Shown piece by piece: positions 44,066-52,436 of a stretch of 64,000 bases of DNA. Every line of letters starts with the position of its first letter. The first letter of the stretch is position 1. The stretch is from an uncultured Synergistales bacterium (GTDB lineage: Bacteria; Synergistota; Synergistia; Synergistales; Aminobacteriaceae). A program made the position numbers and the translations under genes. The notes beneath the pieces are model-generated. The model searched no databases. It worked only from the letters and a program-made list of their open reading frames with translations, and was not told the DNA's origin. Location of the stretch: contig CAJOCL010000001.1 in assembly GCA_905233565.1 (NCBI GenBank), positions 62,001-126,000 on the forward strand, written 5' to 3'.

Positions 44066-44903
44066 ATGGGAAATTATGCCGTGATTGATACGAACCAGTA
44101 TGATACGACTATTATTATTCCTATTTATAATGTAGAAAAATACCTTCCTGAATGTGTTGAAAGCGCAATCAATCAAACATATCCATACATTAAGATTGTT
44201 CTTGTTGATGACGGTTCAACAGATTCAAGCGGCAAAATTTGCGATGAATATGCACAGATTGACTCAAGAATTACCGTAATCCACAAACTTAACAGCGGGG
44301 TTTCAGATGCCAGAAATGCCGGACTTTCTATAGCAGGTACGAAATATGTATATTTCCTAGATAGTGATGATTATATAGCGCCTGAGGCTTCTGATTGAAA
44401 ATGATCTTACCTTCAAAAAAGGTATAATTCATGAGGATGAGCTATTTATTTTCTTAACCCTTCTAAGTGCAAAACGTGTGAAGCATATTCCTATAACCCT
44501 CTACAATCGCAGATACCGCTCTAATTCAATTATGACCACGCCTTTTACACAGCGCAATTCAGACTGTATGTTCATAATCCTTCAAGAGGCACTGAGTAAA
44601 TATGATTATTTTCACGATAACCCAGAAATAAGGTTGGCCTATGACTTAGGCGTTAAGCGTCTTGTAAGATTATATACAAAGCGGTATGTTGAAACTTTTA
44701 GGTTTCAGGATGAGAGAGGACATTCGCAGTTCAAAGCCATGATGGAGAAGCTGAAATCTCTAGGCTATGATACATCCAAAATGGAAAGGCGTGTGAGGTT
44801 ACGGTACTTATACAGTATCAAGGAAGCAATCGGCAGGAAGCAGGAACTTAAGAAATTTCTGAAAGAAATATTACATTTACGCAAAGAGTATATATTATTT
44901 TGA
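44066..44903 (+). pseudogene. Broken family 2 glycosyltransferase
   Basis: The first frame (44066-44398) encodes a standard GT2 N-terminus: IIIPIYNVEKYLPECVESA, VDDGSTDSSG, SDARNAGL and the DSDDY metal site, then stops after 110 residues. Downstream, a different frame from about 44382 reads ENDLTFKKGIIHEDEL and continues through NRRYRSNSIMT to 44903, which is the C-terminal part of the same type of enzyme (capsule or exopolysaccharide GT). About 70 central residues are missing at the junction, and the frames differ, so an internal deletion inactivated it. The N-terminal fragment alone lacks the acceptor-binding part. Confidence 0.85.
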
Positions 44904-45262
44904 CAACAAGCAGGGTAAACGGGAACTCGAACATGACAGGCGAGTATTTACTAACTTAAAAGAATCTTCATGTTTTTGTGCGCGACAGAAATTCATATGA
45001 ACTCATACACAGGACAGACTTGTTTCCTAATGCAAAAAGCGTGACTCATATTCCCGATATGGTCTGTTCAATGGATTTTCAGAATCTATCATCAGAAAAA
45101 CGTTCTGGTGTTTTAGTATGTATGAGGAATGATATTGAGGGGGTACTGGAGGAAAAAGAGCGTAATAAACTTTACGCTTGTCTTCTCAGTGAAGAAGGAA
45201 AGCTCTGGACTCTACGCATAAATGGAGCAATTCAGGACTTCTGCCATATTTCAGCAAAATAA
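44902..45262 (+). pseudogene. Broken polysaccharide pyruvyl transferase
   Basis: The reading GKRELEHDRRVF (about 44902-44955) in one frame, then KNLHVFVRDRNSYEL and PDMVCSMDF with GVLVCMRND in another (44960-45262), match consecutive segments of the middle of a pyruvyl transferase. The N-terminal part is absent, the frame shifts near 44957, and the C-terminal catalytic half is lost after about residue 85 of the second frame. The remnant directly abuts the broken glycosyltransferase, pointing to a deletion between the two genes. Confidence 0.75.
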
Positions 45263-45290
45263 CAGCTTTAATTTCAGAGAGAAATTGAGA

Positions 45291-45530
45291 ATGATGAATA
45301 ATCAAGAGATAATCAAGAGATTCGTTGAATGTACAATACCGATTTCGCACTGTAACCTAAAGTGTAGCTACTGCTATATTATTCAGGAAAAACGAAGGAA
45401 TGTCGATATGCCGCAATTTCAATACTCACCTAGCTATAGGCAAGGCTTTCAGCAAAAAACGCTGGTGAGGTACTATGCTAGTGAATCTGTGCGGGGTCAA
45501 TGAAGCTATATACGTTATTATTCTTACTTT
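45291..45530 (+). pseudogene. Broken radical SAM protein, N-terminal fragment
   Basis: The fragment begins at ATG 45291 and reads ECTIPISHCNLKCSYCYI, with the CxxxCxxC cluster motif of radical SAM enzymes. After PQFQYSPSY the frame is lost: another frame continues IGKAFSKKRW then, past a stop, MLVNLCGVNEA, as expected for the intact family. A frameshift plus truncation removes the rest of the TIM barrel. Members near polysaccharide genes often act on glycans or peptides, but this copy cannot work. Confidence 0.75.
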
Positions 45531-45576
45531 GTACTGTTCCTTATTTCTCCGCTCAAAATTAACACCTCCTTCGGAA

Positions 45577-45622
45577 TATAAAATAAAACTCCCCCGCTGA
45601 TTTATTTTTTTCAACGAGGGAG
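45577..45622 (-). terminator. Terminator of the citrate lyase operon
   Basis: CTCCCCCG (45589-45596) pairs with CGAGGGAG (45615-45622) with one mismatch; on the minus strand TTTTATTTTA follows. It lies 17 nt after the citF stop. Confidence 0.65.
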
Positions 45623-45638
45623 CCTGTTATTTTTTACG

Positions 45639-47210
45639 TTAAATTTCGCAGGGTTTAATCTCGCGCACAACATCGAGAATTGTCCCGTCGCGTGCCTCAA
45701 GAATAGCCACAACTTTATCTTTCCACTGAAGGTCATCAGGTTTCCCGACAAGCGAGTATGCTTTTTCCTGAAGTTCCTTGATCGGTACGTGCTTTATTCC
45801 GGCCTTGTCAAGTGCCTCAATGATGTCCGTACGTCTAGGGTTGACGGCAGTTCCGTAATCCGTAACAACAACGTCAACGCAATCGCCCGGTGTCGTAACC
45901 GTAACTACATGTTCGCAGATCGTTGCCATTCTGCCCCTCGTAAGCGGCGTAACGATGACGCAGCATTTTGCGCCCTCCGCAGTATCAGGGTGTCCGCCCG
46001 GTGCGCCTCTCAGTACTCCGTCAGAGCCGGTTATAACGTTTACGTTGAAATCAGTATCAACTTCGAGTGCTGCAAGTACAACGAAATCAAGTTTGTTTAC
46101 GAACGCGCCCTTATTCGCAGGGTTCGCGTATTCGCTGGCCGTCATCTCAAAGTGATTCGGATTCGTCCTTATGTCCTCGATTGCTCCCGTGTCGAAGTCC
46201 TGAACGTCGATAATTTTTCCGACAAGTCCTTTTCTCTGAAGCTCGCAGATTGCCGCAGTGATTCCGCCGATTGCCCAAGCCATTTTTATTCCCTTCTCGT
46301 TCATTAACGGCTCAAGGAATCTGTTTACGGCAAGTGAAGGCCCGCCCGCTCCCGTCTGGAAGCTGAATCCGTCTTTGAACCACGGAGTAGCGGCGATAAC
46401 TTTCGCTGTGTTCTCGGCCATCATCAAATCTCTTGGATTCTGCGTCATTCTTGCGGCTGCCGATGCAATTTTCTTCGGATTTCCGATCTCGTCAACTTTA
46501 ACAACGTAGTCAACGTTTACGCCGTGAATACTGGGCGGGAAATTCGGATAATCAACAAGAGTATCAGTTATAACGACAACTTTATCTGCATATTCTGAGT
46601 CAACAACTGCATAGCTCAATACTCCGCAGTCGCCCTTTCCTCCCAGTGCCCTTGCGTTGCCGTATTCGTCAGAAGTCGGCGCACCGATAAACGCTACATC
46701 AATATGAACGTCTCCTTCTTCAACAGCCCTTACTCTTCCGCCGTGTGAACGGAGTATCGCGGGGGTCTTGAGTTTGCCGTGTGAAACGACATCGCCCATT
46801 TTTCCTCTGATTCCTGATGTCTGAATGCCCGTAACGATTCCTTCTTCGATATACTGGGCTATAGGGTCATGAGCATCACCGAGACTTGAAGCAGCGATTG
46901 TAATATCTTTTATGCCCAAGTCAACTATCTCTTTCATTACCATGTTGACGATATAATCGCCGTTCCTGAAATGATGATGGAATGATACAGTCATGCCGTC
47001 TTTAATTCCGCAGGCTATGACAGCGTCACGGATTGACGGTAATAATTTGCTCTCTTTGGGATTCTCGTAAATCTTTGTCGTAGGGCCGGCCTTTTTGATG
47101 TATTTTCCGTCCCTGTAGCCTTTGCCCTGATAGGGTTCGTATTTCCTGCCGTTCTTTAATTCAACGGCTAATGCCTCTGCGGGTATCTCTCTTCCTACTG
47201 CGTTTTTCAT
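45639..47210 (-). CDS. citF: Citrate lyase alpha subunit
   Basis: 523 residues, the usual CitF length. Conserved stretches include FHHHFRNGDYIVN, SHGGRVRAVEEG, FQTGAGG.SLAVN, and GAPGGHPDTAEGAK. CitF is the citrate:acetyl-ACP transferase subunit: it swaps acetate for citrate on the CitD acyl carrier. It starts 3 nt after the citE stop and is the last gene of citDEF. The genes for prosthetic-group synthesis (citX, citG) and activation (citC) are not in this window. Enzyme presence implies anaerobic citrate fermentation. Confidence 0.97.
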   Translation of the reverse strand: MKNAVGREIPAEALAVELKNGRKYEPYQGKGYRDGKYIKKAGPTTKIYENPKESKLLPSIRDAVIACGIKDGMTVSFHHHFRNGDYIVNMVMKEIVDLGIKDITIAASSLGDAHDPIAQYIEEGIVTGIQTSGIRGKMGDVVSHGKLKTPAILRSHGGRVRAVEEGDVHIDVAFIGAPTSDEYGNARALGGKGDCGVLSYAVVDSEYADKVVVITDTLVDYPNFPPSIHGVNVDYVVKVDEIGNPKKIASAAARMTQNPRDLMMAENTAKVIAATPWFKDGFSFQTGAGGPSLAVNRFLEPLMNEKGIKMAWAIGGITAAICELQRKGLVGKIIDVQDFDTGAIEDIRTNPNHFEMTASEYANPANKGAFVNKLDFVVLAALEVDTDFNVNVITGSDGVLRGAPGGHPDTAEGAKCCVIVTPLTRGRMATICEHVVTVTTPGDCVDVVVTDYGTAVNPRRTDIIEALDKAGIKHVPIKELQEKAYSLVGKPDDLQWKDKVVAILEARDGTILDVVREIKPCEI

Positions 47211-47213
47211 CTC

Positions 47214-48131
47214 TTAAAGATCCCCCTCATAAATTCCGCTGGCTTTTGCCAACTTGATTACTCTTTCAGCACCGGGTACAAACGCGATGTCTATCATTTT
47301 ACCGTTATCAAGCGTGAAGACTCCTACTCCCTCGCTTGCGTGTTCACGATAAGCGCGAACGATCTTTTCAGCCTCTGCAATTTCCTTCTGTGTCGGGGCA
47401 AGCATCTCATGAACAATGGGAATCTGTTTCGGGTTGATCAACGATTTCCCGTCGAAGCCCATTTCAACATTCTGTTTAACTTCAGCCCTGAAGCCCTCGT
47501 CATCGTTCAAATTCGTAAAGACCGTATCAAAGCACTGAATCCCTGCAGCTCTTGCGGCATTGAGCATTAAGCCCCTTGCGAAAAGCATTTCGATTCCGCC
47601 GGGTATTACTTTGACCTGCATACACTTCCTGTAATCTCCGCCGGAAAGTGCAACGCCGAAAAGTCTGGGCGATGCCTGGCAGATTTCATAAGCGTTCAAT
47701 ACACCTTTCGGACTTTCAAGGGCTGCCATTAAAAGCGTCCTGCCTACCTCAACACCGAACTCTTTTTCAGCCTCAGTTACTGCCTCGTCAACCGTCTTAA
47801 CGTCCTGCGCACTTTCAGTCTTTGCGATTCTTATGCCGTCACAGCCTCCTGCAACGCATACCCTTATATCTTCCTTCCAGTGGGGAGTATCAAGGCCGTT
47901 GATTCTGACTATTACTTCAGTGTCGCCGTAATCAATTTCTTTGAGTGCGTGATAAAGCGAGAATCTCGCGCTGTCCTTCTGATTTTCCGCAACAGCGTCC
48001 TCAAGGTCAAGCATTATGCTGTCAGCACCGTAAATATAAGCGTCCTTTATGAGGCCGGGTTTCTGTGCGTTCATGAACATCATTGTACGGCGGAGACGGA
48101 ATCTCTCCGGTTTCGGTCTCGGTAAACTCAT
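47214..48131 (-). CDS. citE: Citrate lyase beta subunit
   Basis: 305 residues, a TIM-barrel lyase of the CitE family. The N-terminal RRTMMFMNAQKPGLIKDA, the metal-binding LDLEDAV, ARFSLYHAL and the catalytic region GFDGKSLINPKQIP are intact. CitE cleaves citryl-ACP to acetyl-ACP and oxaloacetate. The ATG overlaps the citD stop as ATGA with GGAGG upstream, so the subunits are made together. Confidence 0.97.
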   Translation of the reverse strand: MSLPRPKPERFRLRRTMMFMNAQKPGLIKDAYIYGADSIMLDLEDAVAENQKDSARFSLYHALKEIDYGDTEVIVRINGLDTPHWKEDIRVCVAGGCDGIRIAKTESAQDVKTVDEAVTEAEKEFGVEVGRTLLMAALESPKGVLNAYEICQASPRLFGVALSGGDYRKCMQVKVIPGGIEMLFARGLMLNAARAAGIQCFDTVFTNLNDDEGFRAEVKQNVEMGFDGKSLINPKQIPIVHEMLAPTQKEIAEAEKIVRAYREHASEGVGVFTLDNGKMIDIAFVPGAERVIKLAKASGIYEGDL

Positions 48132-48436
48132 CTTATTACACCTCCCCAGTCAAACTTACCGTCCATATCACAGCCGCAGCCGCGATAGAACGCGCATTCA
48201 ACACGAGCCTTAATCGTGCAGTCCAATGCGCCGTGATCGTTGACGATGACTTTAGCATTTTTAACGCCGAGCCTTTCAAGTGAAGCCAGTACTTCTGCTT
48301 TAATCTGCCTGCCGTACTGGTTAAGTACAGAGCTTTCAAGGGTCAAATCAATACCGCCGCTGTCTCTGGGTTCAAGCGTTACCATTATGTCGCTTGACTC
48401 AAGAGTTCCGGCAGTTCCAACCGCTTTTAACTCCAT
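48128..48436 (-). CDS. citD: Citrate lyase acyl carrier protein
   Basis: 102 residues from ATG 48436; an earlier GTG at 48448 overlaps the AGGAGG ribosome binding site and is not used. With this start the carrier serine in GTLESSD is Ser14, the residue that carries the dephospho-CoA-type prosthetic group in known CitD proteins. DHGALDCTI.ARVE near the end is also conserved. CitD is the swinging-arm subunit of citrate lyase and is the first gene of citDEF. Confidence 0.96.
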   Translation of the reverse strand: MELKAVGTAGTLESSDIMVTLEPRDSGGIDLTLESSVLNQYGRQIKAEVLASLERLGVKNAKVIVNDHGALDCTIKARVECAFYRGCGCDMDGKFDWGGVIR

Positions 48437-48514
48437 TTGAATGAACACCTCCTGAAAATTTTTGTAACACAGTTTATATTAAGTGAACTGCTTTTCCTGT
48501 ATTAGATTTTAATT

Positions 48515-48542
48515 GCTATATGATCTGGATATATTTTTTCAA
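48515..48542 (-). promoter_or_regulatory. Candidate promoter of citDEF
   Basis: Minus strand: TTGAAA (48542-48537), 16-nt spacer, TATAGC (48520-48515), about 80 nt before citD. Confidence 0.35.
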
Positions 48543-48560
48543 TATTTAGGATTATAGCAT

Positions 48561-48611
48561 AAAAAAAAAAGCCCTCTCCTGCGCGAGCGTGATTAATATC
48601 ACAGAGAGGGC
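48561..48611 (-). terminator. Terminator of the small 63-residue gene
   Basis: GCCCTCTC (48571-48578) pairs perfectly with GAGAGGGC (48604-48611); on the minus strand ten T residues follow (48570-48561). It starts 13 nt after the stop of the small gene. Confidence 0.9.
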
Positions 48612-48624
48612 ATATTATCTTGAA

Positions 48625-48816
48625 TTAAACATACTGTTCAACCTGATCATGAACGACTACAAGATTGTTGAAGTCTTCAATCTGCGGACGCTGTACCATG
48701 ATAGGTTCCCTTACGTGCATGAACTGCGTTTCCGTCCTGCGGATAACGAAACCGCGTTCAAGCCTGCTGACATGTCCTGCCGTATTGTTTATTACGCTTG
48801 TCTGTACTACTCGCAT
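48625..48816 (-). CDS. Small protein of unknown function
   Basis: 63 residues. It is supported by a strong ribosome binding site (AAGGAGGG, 9 nt before the ATG) and by an excellent terminator 13 nt after its stop, which together mark a real short gene. The protein is rich in Val, Arg, Gln and His, has no membrane helix or signal peptide, and no domain I know. A later stretch REPIMVQRPQIEDFNNLVVV is mildly amphipathic. It lies between the Synerg-CTERM gene and citDEF, but the terminator separates it from the citrate genes. Function unknown. Confidence 0.7.
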   Translation of the reverse strand: MRVVQTSVINNTAGHVSRLERGFVIRRTETQFMHVREPIMVQRPQIEDFNNLVVVHDQVEQYV

Positions 48817-48863
48817 AATGGAAATCCCTCCTTGAATTTCTTTGATTATGCGTTAATTTTACA

Positions 48864-49607
48864 CTATCTTTTGCGTTTGAGCGAATAAATTAGCGCAGTT
48901 GCTGCGAATACCGCAAAGCCGCTTAGACCTGCATCACAGCCTCCGCTGGTGCCTACTCCCCACAATCCGTCATTGAAATATACCATTGTTGCAACGCTGG
49001 CATATCCGCCTAAATCTTTATCAGTGAAACTTGCTACGATGTCCTGAGAGGTCAGATTTGCTTTTGTTGCGCTGTTCCAGTTGAAGACTTTGAGCGACAT
49101 TGCACCGCCGATCGGGCCGGCTCCTAAGAAGAGATACCCGTGTTCAGTGTCTTCAAATATGCCAAATTCCATCTGTACATTTTCCCTGACAGCAGCGTAA
49201 CTTGTTAAATAATCTCCGCTTACGTTCAAATATGCAGAGGCCGGAACATCGAACAGGCCTAAATCAGCAACTATGTCAGGAGATACCCTCCAGCTTGAAC
49301 AGTGATAGAATTTCACGTCAGAAGAGAACGCGCCGACATCAACGCTCTTGTTGAGATATTCAGGATTGCCGTTCAGTTCAGAAACAACGAAATAGAATCC
49401 GTTATTGCCGTCTAACGGAGGATTTTCAACTTCAAGCTCCATTGTAGAAGAGTATACGACTGAATAGCCGTCGGTACTGTTCCAGTGAGAGAGGAAATCT
49501 GCATCGTCAGAGAGGATAACACCCTCAACCATGAAATATATACCGTCATGGCCGTCAGTGAAGGGCTTTTCAATCTCAACGCCGAAGCGGCTGCCGTTAT
49601 CCATCAT
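48864..49607 (-). CDS. Synerg-CTERM protein, C-terminal part (frameshifted)
   Basis: 247 residues with no signal peptide of its own, though the mature region looks secreted. The C-terminus SGGCDAGLSGFAVFAATALIY followed by KRKR is the Synerg-CTERM type of sorting signal: a GC motif, a hydrophobic helix and a basic tail. The body repeats a (H/N)WNS unit every 90 or so residues, like a beta-propeller. It is the downstream part of the gene at 49618-50832; a 13-bp duplication at 49643-49668 puts it out of frame. Deleting one copy gives a continuous 651-residue protein. As it stands this part has no ribosome binding site and may not be made. Confidence 0.8.
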   Translation of the reverse strand: MMDNGSRFGVEIEKPFTDGHDGIYFMVEGVILSDDADFLSHWNSTDGYSVVYSSTMELEVENPPLDGNNGFYFVVSELNGNPEYLNKSVDVGAFSSDVKFYHCSSWRVSPDIVADLGLFDVPASAYLNVSGDYLTSYAAVRENVQMEFGIFEDTEHGYLFLGAGPIGGAMSLKVFNWNSATKANLTSQDIVASFTDKDLGGYASVATMVYFNDGLWGVGTSGGCDAGLSGFAVFAATALIYSLKRKR

Positions 49608-49617
49608 GGTAAGAACA

Positions 49618-50832
49618 TTATTTGCCCCGTCCCAAATGTACGTATGAAGTCTGTATATGAAGTCTGTAATTAGACTGCCCGGCGATGTCTGCAGATTCAG
49701 TAGAGTAGAACAATACTATTTTTCCCTTATGGTCTCCCGAAGCAATGACGAGATCTGCCGTTGTCTGTGCATTTGCGAGGGTTGCTTTTGTTAATCTCTT
49801 AGTGCTGTTCCAGTGATAAACGGCTGTATCCTTGCTTGCCGTTCCTGCCTGCGCGTTAATGTCGCCTGAGTAAGTGCCCATATAAAAGCCTCCGACGTTG
49901 TCAGGAATGGGGGACTCAGTGTCGATGTTGTATCCGCCTATGTCTGCAGACGTTATTATTACTTCATATGATACGGGGTTAGCGGCCTCATTGATTCTTA
50001 TGATTTTTGCCGCGTCAGACGATGCAGTGTCATAGACTACAAGGACTGTTGACTTGTCCGTTGCCGTGTTGCTGATGTCGACAAGTCCGCGTCCGGGTTC
50101 AGGGGCAGCGTTGGCAGCGGTCTCATCGTCAGGACGTTTCGGCGTAATGTCAAGGCCCGTTCTCGGGAAATGGAAAGCGGCCTTTCTTTCCAGAGTATTC
50201 CTGTCATAAACGAAAATGTCACTGCTTATGGGTGTATATGATCCGTCAGCACTTACCGCAGTACGGTTTGAAGCCCAGACGTAAAGGACATTTGCGTTAT
50301 TCGTCAGACCTACGAGGCTGTAGACGTTATAACCGCTCTCAAGGGTTGTGCTTCTCGGTGCCTCCCAGTTGAGAAGGTCATGGCGCGTCAAAGTAGTTCC
50401 GTTGATTGCGTATATAATGCCTTGTGTATCGGGAGCAAGTTTCAGGTCTGCGGAAGCTATGGGATTCGGCGTAACTGAAAGCGTCAGTTCAGTTGCGAGC
50501 GGAAGGTCTATCCCGATAGAGGCATCATAGACATCGAAGTAATTTATGTTTTCGTTGGTCTTGTTTACTTTCGTGTCGTAAATGTACCTTTTTCCGTTGC
50601 GCGTGAACTCCGCTAAACCGTGCTGTCTGTTGTCGCCTGAGATTACGACTCTAGGAACGATTCTGCCGTTCACGAAATCAATACGCCCTATGCCGTAAGT
50701 TGCAATACTGGCAGCATTCGGGGCGAGAATGTCTCCTGAAGAAAAGCTGTAGAGAAGCGATGAAGCGGAAGACGGGACAGCCAAAGAAAATATCAACAAC
50801 AATGAAACTGCAATAAGTACTAACTTTTTCAA
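49618..50832 (-). CDS. Synerg-CTERM protein, N-terminal part (frameshifted)
   Basis: 404 residues. A signal peptide (MKKLVLIAVSLLLIFSLAVPSSAS) starts it. The body has repeated NWEA/HWNS-type blade motifs shared with the downstream part, consistent with a surface beta-propeller. The last 13 or so residues are out-of-frame sequence after the 13-bp tandem duplication, so the encoded protein lacks the Synerg-CTERM tail and would be released rather than anchored. AAGGGAG lies upstream of the ATG. The two parts are one gene split by the duplication. Its role at the surface is not known. Confidence 0.8.
   Translation of the reverse strand: MKKLVLIAVSLLLIFSLAVPSSASSLLYSFSSGDILAPNAASIATYGIGRIDFVNGRIVPRVVISGDNRQHGLAEFTRNGKRYIYDTKVNKTNENINYFDVYDASIGIDLPLATELTLSVTPNPIASADLKLAPDTQGIIYAINGTTLTRHDLLNWEAPRSTTLESGYNVYSLVGLTNNANVLYVWASNRTAVSADGSYTPISSDIFVYDRNTLERKAAFHFPRTGLDITPKRPDDETAANAAPEPGRGLVDISNTATDKSTVLVVYDTASSDAAKIIRINEAANPVSYEVIITSADIGGYNIDTESPIPDNVGGFYMGTYSGDINAQAGTASKDTAVYHWNSTKRLTKATLANAQTTADLVIASGDHKGKIVLFYSTESADIAGQSNYRLHIQTSYVHLGRGK
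49643..49668. repeat. 13-bp tandem duplication causing a frameshift
   Basis: TATGAAGTCTGTA occurs twice head to tail (49643-49655, 49656-49668), identical. Thirteen is not a multiple of three; one copy less restores the reading frame across the Synerg-CTERM gene. Confidence 0.95.
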
Positions 50833-51003
50833 AGGTTATCTCCCTTTCGTAAAATAAAACAATTGATACAAGTTTAGCCATTATACACTAAGTTTTTTAA
50901 TGAGTACATGATAATTTCGCAGTCTTTCCGCTCTTGACATGCCAACAAATATACTGGAGTTCTCATAATCATGATAATATTATTTTTCAAGAGGTGATTT
51001 TTT

Positions 51004-51384
51004 ATGATAACTTTTGAAAATGATCTGCTTTATACAAAATCCAATGAATGGGCTAAAAGAATTGATGATGTTGTCAGAATGGGAATTGATGATTATTCAC
51101 AGTCATCATTGGGAGACATAGTTTATATTGATGTTTCGGGCGAGGGTGAACGGGTTACGGCCGGTAAATCATTCGGGGCTGTTGAGGCTACAAAATCAGT
51201 CAGTGAAATAAACGCTCCGGTATCAGGCGTAATCGTCAAAATAAATCCTGAAGTCCTGAAAACTCCTGCAATATTGAATGTTGACCCGTTCGGGGAAGGC
51301 TGGATCGCTGAAATTAAGCCGGATAATTTTTCACAGCTTGACAGCCTCATGAACTGCAATGACTACAAGGCTTTTATAAAGTAA
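51004..51384 (+). CDS. gcvH: Glycine cleavage system H-like lipoyl protein
   Basis: 126 residues. The GcvH fold is clear: YTKSNEWAK near the start, DYSQSSLGDIVYID, and the lipoylation motif EATKSVSEINAPVSG with the acceptor Lys near residue 64. GcvH carries aminomethyl groups between the P and T proteins on a lipoyl arm. Here gcvP, gcvT and lpd are not adjacent; instead a radical SAM gene follows after 13 nt. GAGGTG precedes the ATG. It may serve glycine cleavage encoded elsewhere, or act as a lipoyl-assembly platform. Confidence 0.92.
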   Translation: MITFENDLLYTKSNEWAKRIDDVVRMGIDDYSQSSLGDIVYIDVSGEGERVTAGKSFGAVEATKSVSEINAPVSGVIVKINPEVLKTPAILNVDPFGEGWIAEIKPDNFSQLDSLMNCNDYKAFIK

Positions 51385-51397
51385 CAAAAATTTTTGA

Positions 51398-52354
51398 ATG
51401 ATGAGCAGTTCTTCAGAAAGAATACGAAATATTAACAGGCTTAAACGCGAAATTTACAGGGAATACGGATTTTATTATTACGTCCCTATGGCTGAGGCTT
51501 ATACCGTACAAGTCCCGGTTACCGTGAGCTGTTCTTACGGTAAGTGCCTGTTCTGCGATTTGAATCAGGGCATGAAATTCAGGGAGTTACCGCTTGATGA
51601 GATTTCCGGCCATGTCAAGAATCTGCGTTTAATAAATGAGGGCAGAAAGTCATCAAGATTCCTTTTAGCCGGCGGAAATCCTTTTGTTTTGAAAACAGAA
51701 AAATTATTGCAAATATCAGATATAATACGCGAAAATTTCCCCGAATGCAGTTATATTTCGGCGTTTTCAAGAGCTGACGACATAACCCGAAAAACTCCCG
51801 AAGAACTTAAAGCACTTAAAACTGCAGGTTATGACCGTCTCTGTATCGGAATTGAAAGCGGAAGCGATGAAGTATTGAAATTTCAGAACAAGGGCGTAAC
51901 ACGTTCAGGAAATCTTCAGGCAATGAAAATGCTTGACGATGCTGATATTAAATATTCAGTGTATATAATGCTCGGCTTGGGCGGTCAGGATATGAGTGCT
52001 GCACACGTCAATGAAACTGCAAGCCTTCTTAACATGGCCTCACCTTTTGAGCTTACTGTTGTAACTCTTGTACTTTTCAAGGGCGCGGAGCTTATCGAAC
52101 GCGTAAAATCTCATGAATTTCACCGTATGCACCCTTTGGACGCTCTCAAAGAGGGCAGAAAATTATTATCAATGCTCGAAATTCCCACGATATGGGACGC
52201 TACGCACAAGACTAATATTTTTCCGCTGAAGGGCAAAATCCCGGAACATAAAGATAAATTGCTGAAAAGAATCGATGATGTAATTTCTGAAATTGAAAGT
52301 ACTGACCTGAAACAGTATGAGCTTAAACGCTGGAGGAAATGGGGAACGGAATAA
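51398..52354 (+). CDS. Radical SAM protein with Cx4Cx2C cluster motif
   Basis: 318 residues. The cluster motif is SCSYGKCLFCDL, with four residues between the first two cysteines, as in the group carrying CPHNKCTFC. Downstream LCIGIESGSDEVLK is the SAM-binding GxIxGxxE-like region typical of Elp3/HemN-related enzymes. The TIM barrel is complete. The substrate is unknown. It starts 13 nt after gcvH (ATG 51398 or 51401), so a link to lipoyl-protein modification is possible, though the family is broad. Confidence 0.85.
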   Translation: MMSSSSERIRNINRLKREIYREYGFYYYVPMAEAYTVQVPVTVSCSYGKCLFCDLNQGMKFRELPLDEISGHVKNLRLINEGRKSSRFLLAGGNPFVLKTEKLLQISDIIRENFPECSYISAFSRADDITRKTPEELKALKTAGYDRLCIGIESGSDEVLKFQNKGVTRSGNLQAMKMLDDADIKYSVYIMLGLGGQDMSAAHVNETASLLNMASPFELTVVTLVLFKGAELIERVKSHEFHRMHPLDALKEGRKLLSMLEIPTIWDATHKTNIFPLKGKIPEHKDKLLKRIDDVISEIESTDLKQYELKRWRKWGTE

Positions 52355-52436
52355 ACTCACATAATCATTATTGAGCGATAGAAAAAATCTATGTATCATC
52401 ATAAAAATAACTTTTTATGAGGGTGAAAAATTAACT

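Noticed and set aside
45426-45614. 62-codon minus-strand frame past the citrate lyase terminator
   Set aside because: It crosses the terminator hairpin and radical SAM remnant, and has no recognisable feature.
45789-46307. 172-codon plus-strand frame opposite citF
   Set aside because: Antisense to intact citF; composition is that of a shadow frame.
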